Translations under genes and position numbers: made by a program
DNA from: an uncultured Bacteroidales bacterium
Lineage (GTDB): Bacteria; Bacteroidota; Bacteroidia; Bacteroidales; Bacteroidaceae
DNA: 43,918 bases
Assembly (NCBI GenBank): GCA_902779875.1
Contig: CACZCX010000019.1
Coordinates: forward strand, 1 to 43,918
Direction of reading: 5' to 3'
Shown here: piece after piece, positions 42,179 through 43,918 of the stretch
How positions within the stretch are numbered: the stretch's first letter is position 1
Layout of the letters: every line of letters starts with the position of its first letter
Notes under the pieces: generated by a model
The model's input: the letters and a program-made list of their open reading frames with translations, nothing else
Told to the model about the DNA's origin: nothing
The model's database searches: none

Positions 42179-42829
42179 TCACTTGCGTACAGGACGGAGA
42201 TTATATCCCATGTAGCCGTATCCTCCTGTTCCGCCTAATCCTGCGGCATTTGCTATAGCTATAATACCTGCACCCTCATATCCGGGATCCTGCGATGCGG
42301 TCCAGATTGTGCCCTGGAATCCTTCCTTGCTCAGAGTGGTACCCGATATCTGACCACCGGCAGGAATGAATATGGAGTTACCGTTGGGGCCTGTAAGTTT
42401 CAATCCTTTTACCCCGTTACTGGTTGTCCACTCATAGGTGGTGTTGTTCATCAGTTCCCTGACCTCACCGTAGGTGGGTGTTCTCCATTCACCACCGATA
42501 TTCTTGGCAACGGGATCAAAATTCACATTACCGGAGTAGTTTGCGGGTATGTTCTTTACATCCACATCCCTACGGTAGTTCTCACTGTCAAATGATGACA
42601 ACGGTTCAAGTGATCCCCAGGCATAATAGCCGCCATATTCCTCAGGGGTGTTGGCTCCAAGGTTCTGGTCCGACCATTTAAGGCCGCTGGGCAAGCCCAG
42701 ATCCACGGCATGTGAATCATATGCGACCTTGATTCCCTCATCCTTAACACTTTCTTTCTCATCCTTATCGCAGGATGATATACTCAAGCTCACAAGAGCC
42801 AGTCCACCAAAAACTAAATACTTATTCAT
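42179..42829 (-). CDS. Lipoprotein with FISUMP-type (DUF1566-like) domain
   Basis: This 216-residue protein has a lipobox ISSC (Cys20). The domain starts AVDLGLPSGLKWSDQNLGANTPE and YGGYYAWG, and ends YGYMGYNLRPVRK, the layout of the Fibrobacter-type major paralogous (FISUMP) domain that is abundant in Bacteroidota surface proteins. Function is unknown; the C-type-lectin-like fold suggests binding. It lies 50 bp from the next gene and may have its own weak promoter, as a terminator-like hairpin separates it from the SusD gene. Confidence 0.82.
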   Translation of the reverse strand: MNKYLVFGGLALVSLSISSCDKDEKESVKDEGIKVAYDSHAVDLGLPSGLKWSDQNLGANTPEEYGGYYAWGSLEPLSSFDSENYRRDVDVKNIPANYSGNVNFDPVAKNIGGEWRTPTYGEVRELMNNTTYEWTTSNGVKGLKLTGPNGNSIFIPAGGQISGTTLSKEGFQGTIWTASQDPGYEGAGIIAIANAAGLGGTGGYGYMGYNLRPVRK

Positions 42830-42863
42830 GATATACCAATTTATTTTCCATTTAACAATTAAG

Positions 42864-42891
42864 AAACGAGGGGGCTAAGCCCCCATCGTTT
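42864..42891 (-). terminator. Hairpin after the SusD gene
   Basis: Stem AAACGA-GGGGGC (42864-42875) / GCCCCC-A-TCGTTT (42879-42891) with loop TAA. On minus it is followed by CTTAATTGTTAAA, only fairly U-rich, so it may end or attenuate the SusD transcript. Confidence 0.7.
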
Positions 42892-42892
42892 A

Positions 42893-43918
42893 TTAATATC
42901 CCGGGTTCTGGGCTATGCCAAGGTCCTCACCGCTTAAGCCGGTGGGAATGGGCTGACGGTAGTGCTTGCCGCGAACGTTGTTGTACTTGGCAACCAGATG
43001 GTTGTGAACCTTTGTAAAGTATGCCTCCTGATCAGGTGTGTACTCGGCAAGTTCCTTCCAGTTATCGGCAAAGTGCTTGTAGTTCGATACCTCCTTTATC
43101 GATGAGATAAGGTCTTTCCAGCGGTATGAGTTAAGTACTGAGAACTGCTCATAGGTGAACTCATAATCCCACTCACGCTTGATCTGTGCAAAAGTAGGAG
43201 CTGCAACAGTCTCGATGCCTGCACGACGGCGCAGCTGATTGAAAGGCTCGGCAGCCTCAGTGTTGCGTCCCAGTTGTACAAGCGCCTCAGCCTTTATGAG
43301 CAGCACCTCGGCGTAACGGATCTCAATGCGGTCAACAGAGTTCTGGGTAATCTCAAGGTTCTCAGCATCCTCATAGCTCTGATCTACGCCCTTACCGTTG
43401 ATAGGAGTATATACAGGTGAGTAATATACGTGCTTATTACCGGTCTCTGGATTGGTGAGTTCTACAAAATAGGTCTTGGCAAGACGCTTGTCATCGGGGT
43501 ACTCAGCCTTCCAGTCGTCATATACGTCATCATCGGCAGCCTCAGTATGGTTCTGGCTGTAGCCCTCACCATGCTCACCGTTCTGATACGGGAAGGTCCA
43601 TGAGCAGTGTGTCTGATGGTTACCCTGGGCATCCTTCTTGTCACCGTCATGGGCGATGGTGAACAGGTGCTCGTTCTGGCCCAGTTTATTGCTCTCATAA
43701 TCACGGCCATACAGCTTGCTGAAATCACTTGCCAGAGCCAGCTTGCCGCTGTTGATTACGCGGTCTGCATACTCGATGGCCTTCTCCAGACGGTTTGCGT
43801 TAAAGGTAAACTCGGGATCGGTCTGGGTATTGGCGATATCTGCTACCTGTGCGGCAGTAAGGGGATTGTCACCCCATACAAGATAGGTACGTGCCAGAAG
43901 TGCCTGGGCGGCCTGCTT
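42893..43918 (-). CDS. SusD/RagB family nutrient-binding lipoprotein (5' end outside window)
   Basis: The frame is open from the window edge to the stop at 42893 (341 codons), so the N-terminus with its lipobox is missing. Visible are the TPR-like AAQALLARTYLVWG and YAEVLLIKAEALVQLGR helices, ENLEITQNSVDRIEIRYAE, and the closing WDYEFTYEQFSVLNSYRWKDL and PIPTGLSGEDLGIAQNPGY, all typical of SusD-type proteins. SusD binds glycans or other ligands on the cell surface with a SusC-type TonB transporter, which would be expected just upstream beyond the window. Confidence 0.9.
   Translation of the reverse strand, partial: KQAAQALLARTYLVWGDNPLTAAQVADIANTQTDPEFTFNANRLEKAIEYADRVINSGKLALASDFSKLYGRDYESNKLGQNEHLFTIAHDGDKKDAQGNHQTHCSWTFPYQNGEHGEGYSQNHTEAADDDVYDDWKAEYPDDKRLAKTYFVELTNPETGNKHVYYSPVYTPINGKGVDQSYEDAENLEITQNSVDRIEIRYAEVLLIKAEALVQLGRNTEAAEPFNQLRRRAGIETVAAPTFAQIKREWDYEFTYEQFSVLNSYRWKDLISSIKEVSNYKHFADNWKELAEYTPDQEAYFTKVHNHLVAKYNNVRGKHYRQPIPTGLSGEDLGIAQNPGY

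Noticed and set aside
1-43918. Apparent excess of GCCGAT/ATCGGC words in coding sequence
   Set aside because: Noticed by eye only; it may be ordinary codon-pair bias, and I could not count it against a proper background.

Overview
The window looks like a piece of a Bacteroidales chromosome (phylum Bacteroidota), at roughly 50-55% G+C by eye. Three things point there. Several genes belong to families typical of the group: SusD, the C10 peptidase, DUF4954, DUF5606, DUF3276/PUR, DUF4421, and long forms of NusB and L25. Start codons lack Shine-Dalgarno sequences. Many starts are preceded by the Bacteroides-type promoter TTTG-(19-21 nt)-TAnnTTTG. No tRNA, rRNA or CRISPR array was seen.

Layout. 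1-6.3 kb (+): the 3' part of a CotH-like gene; a tryptophan attenuator (a 15-codon leader peptide with three consecutive Trp codons, then a terminator) ahead of a TrpB2-type tryptophan synthase beta chain; then a three-gene acyl operon (AMP-forming ligase, ketoacyl-ACP synthase, hydroxyacyl-ACP dehydratase). 6.3-10.1 kb (-): a lipoprotein and two tandem secreted tyrosine phosphatases. 10.2-13.6 kb (+): a BlaI repressor, a BlaR1-like M56 membrane protease with an unusual C-terminal domain, and a lipoprotein carrying the same domain. 13.6-18.9 kb (-): an ECF sigma/anti-sigma operon, dnaK and recA. 19-26 kb: tex, an aquaporin, a REP-associated tyrosine transposase (RAYT), a C10 protease with a small lipoprotein, and a pgeF/YfiH-type laccase-domain gene. 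26-33 kb (-): an SIS protein, a frameshifted DUF4954 gene, and the operon nusB-yajC-ybbR-coaE-DUF5606. 33-35.2 kb (+): a PUR-domain protein, then rplY-pth-S4. 35.3-37.9 kb: a broken pepT next to a tandem repeat, and a DUF4421 gene. 38-43.9 kb (-): a SusD fragment, two lipoproteins, a TonB-dependent receptor with OprC-like copper-site residues, and a dicarboxylate symporter.

The most distinctive feature is a REP-like repeat family in 10.1-25.9 kb. There are 12 copies of a 23-bp imperfect hairpin, usually at an exact 46-bp period with a second palindrome between them. They surround a RAYT gene whose own 3' end is made of REP sequence. Two neighbouring genes (tex and pgeF) take their last three codons and stop codon from a REP. 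Other items worth attention are the BlaR1 sensor domain with its free lipoprotein copy, a heptanucleotide repeat (AATTGAG) that sits both between genes and in frame inside the TonB receptor, and two genes broken by frameshift (DUF4954, pepT).
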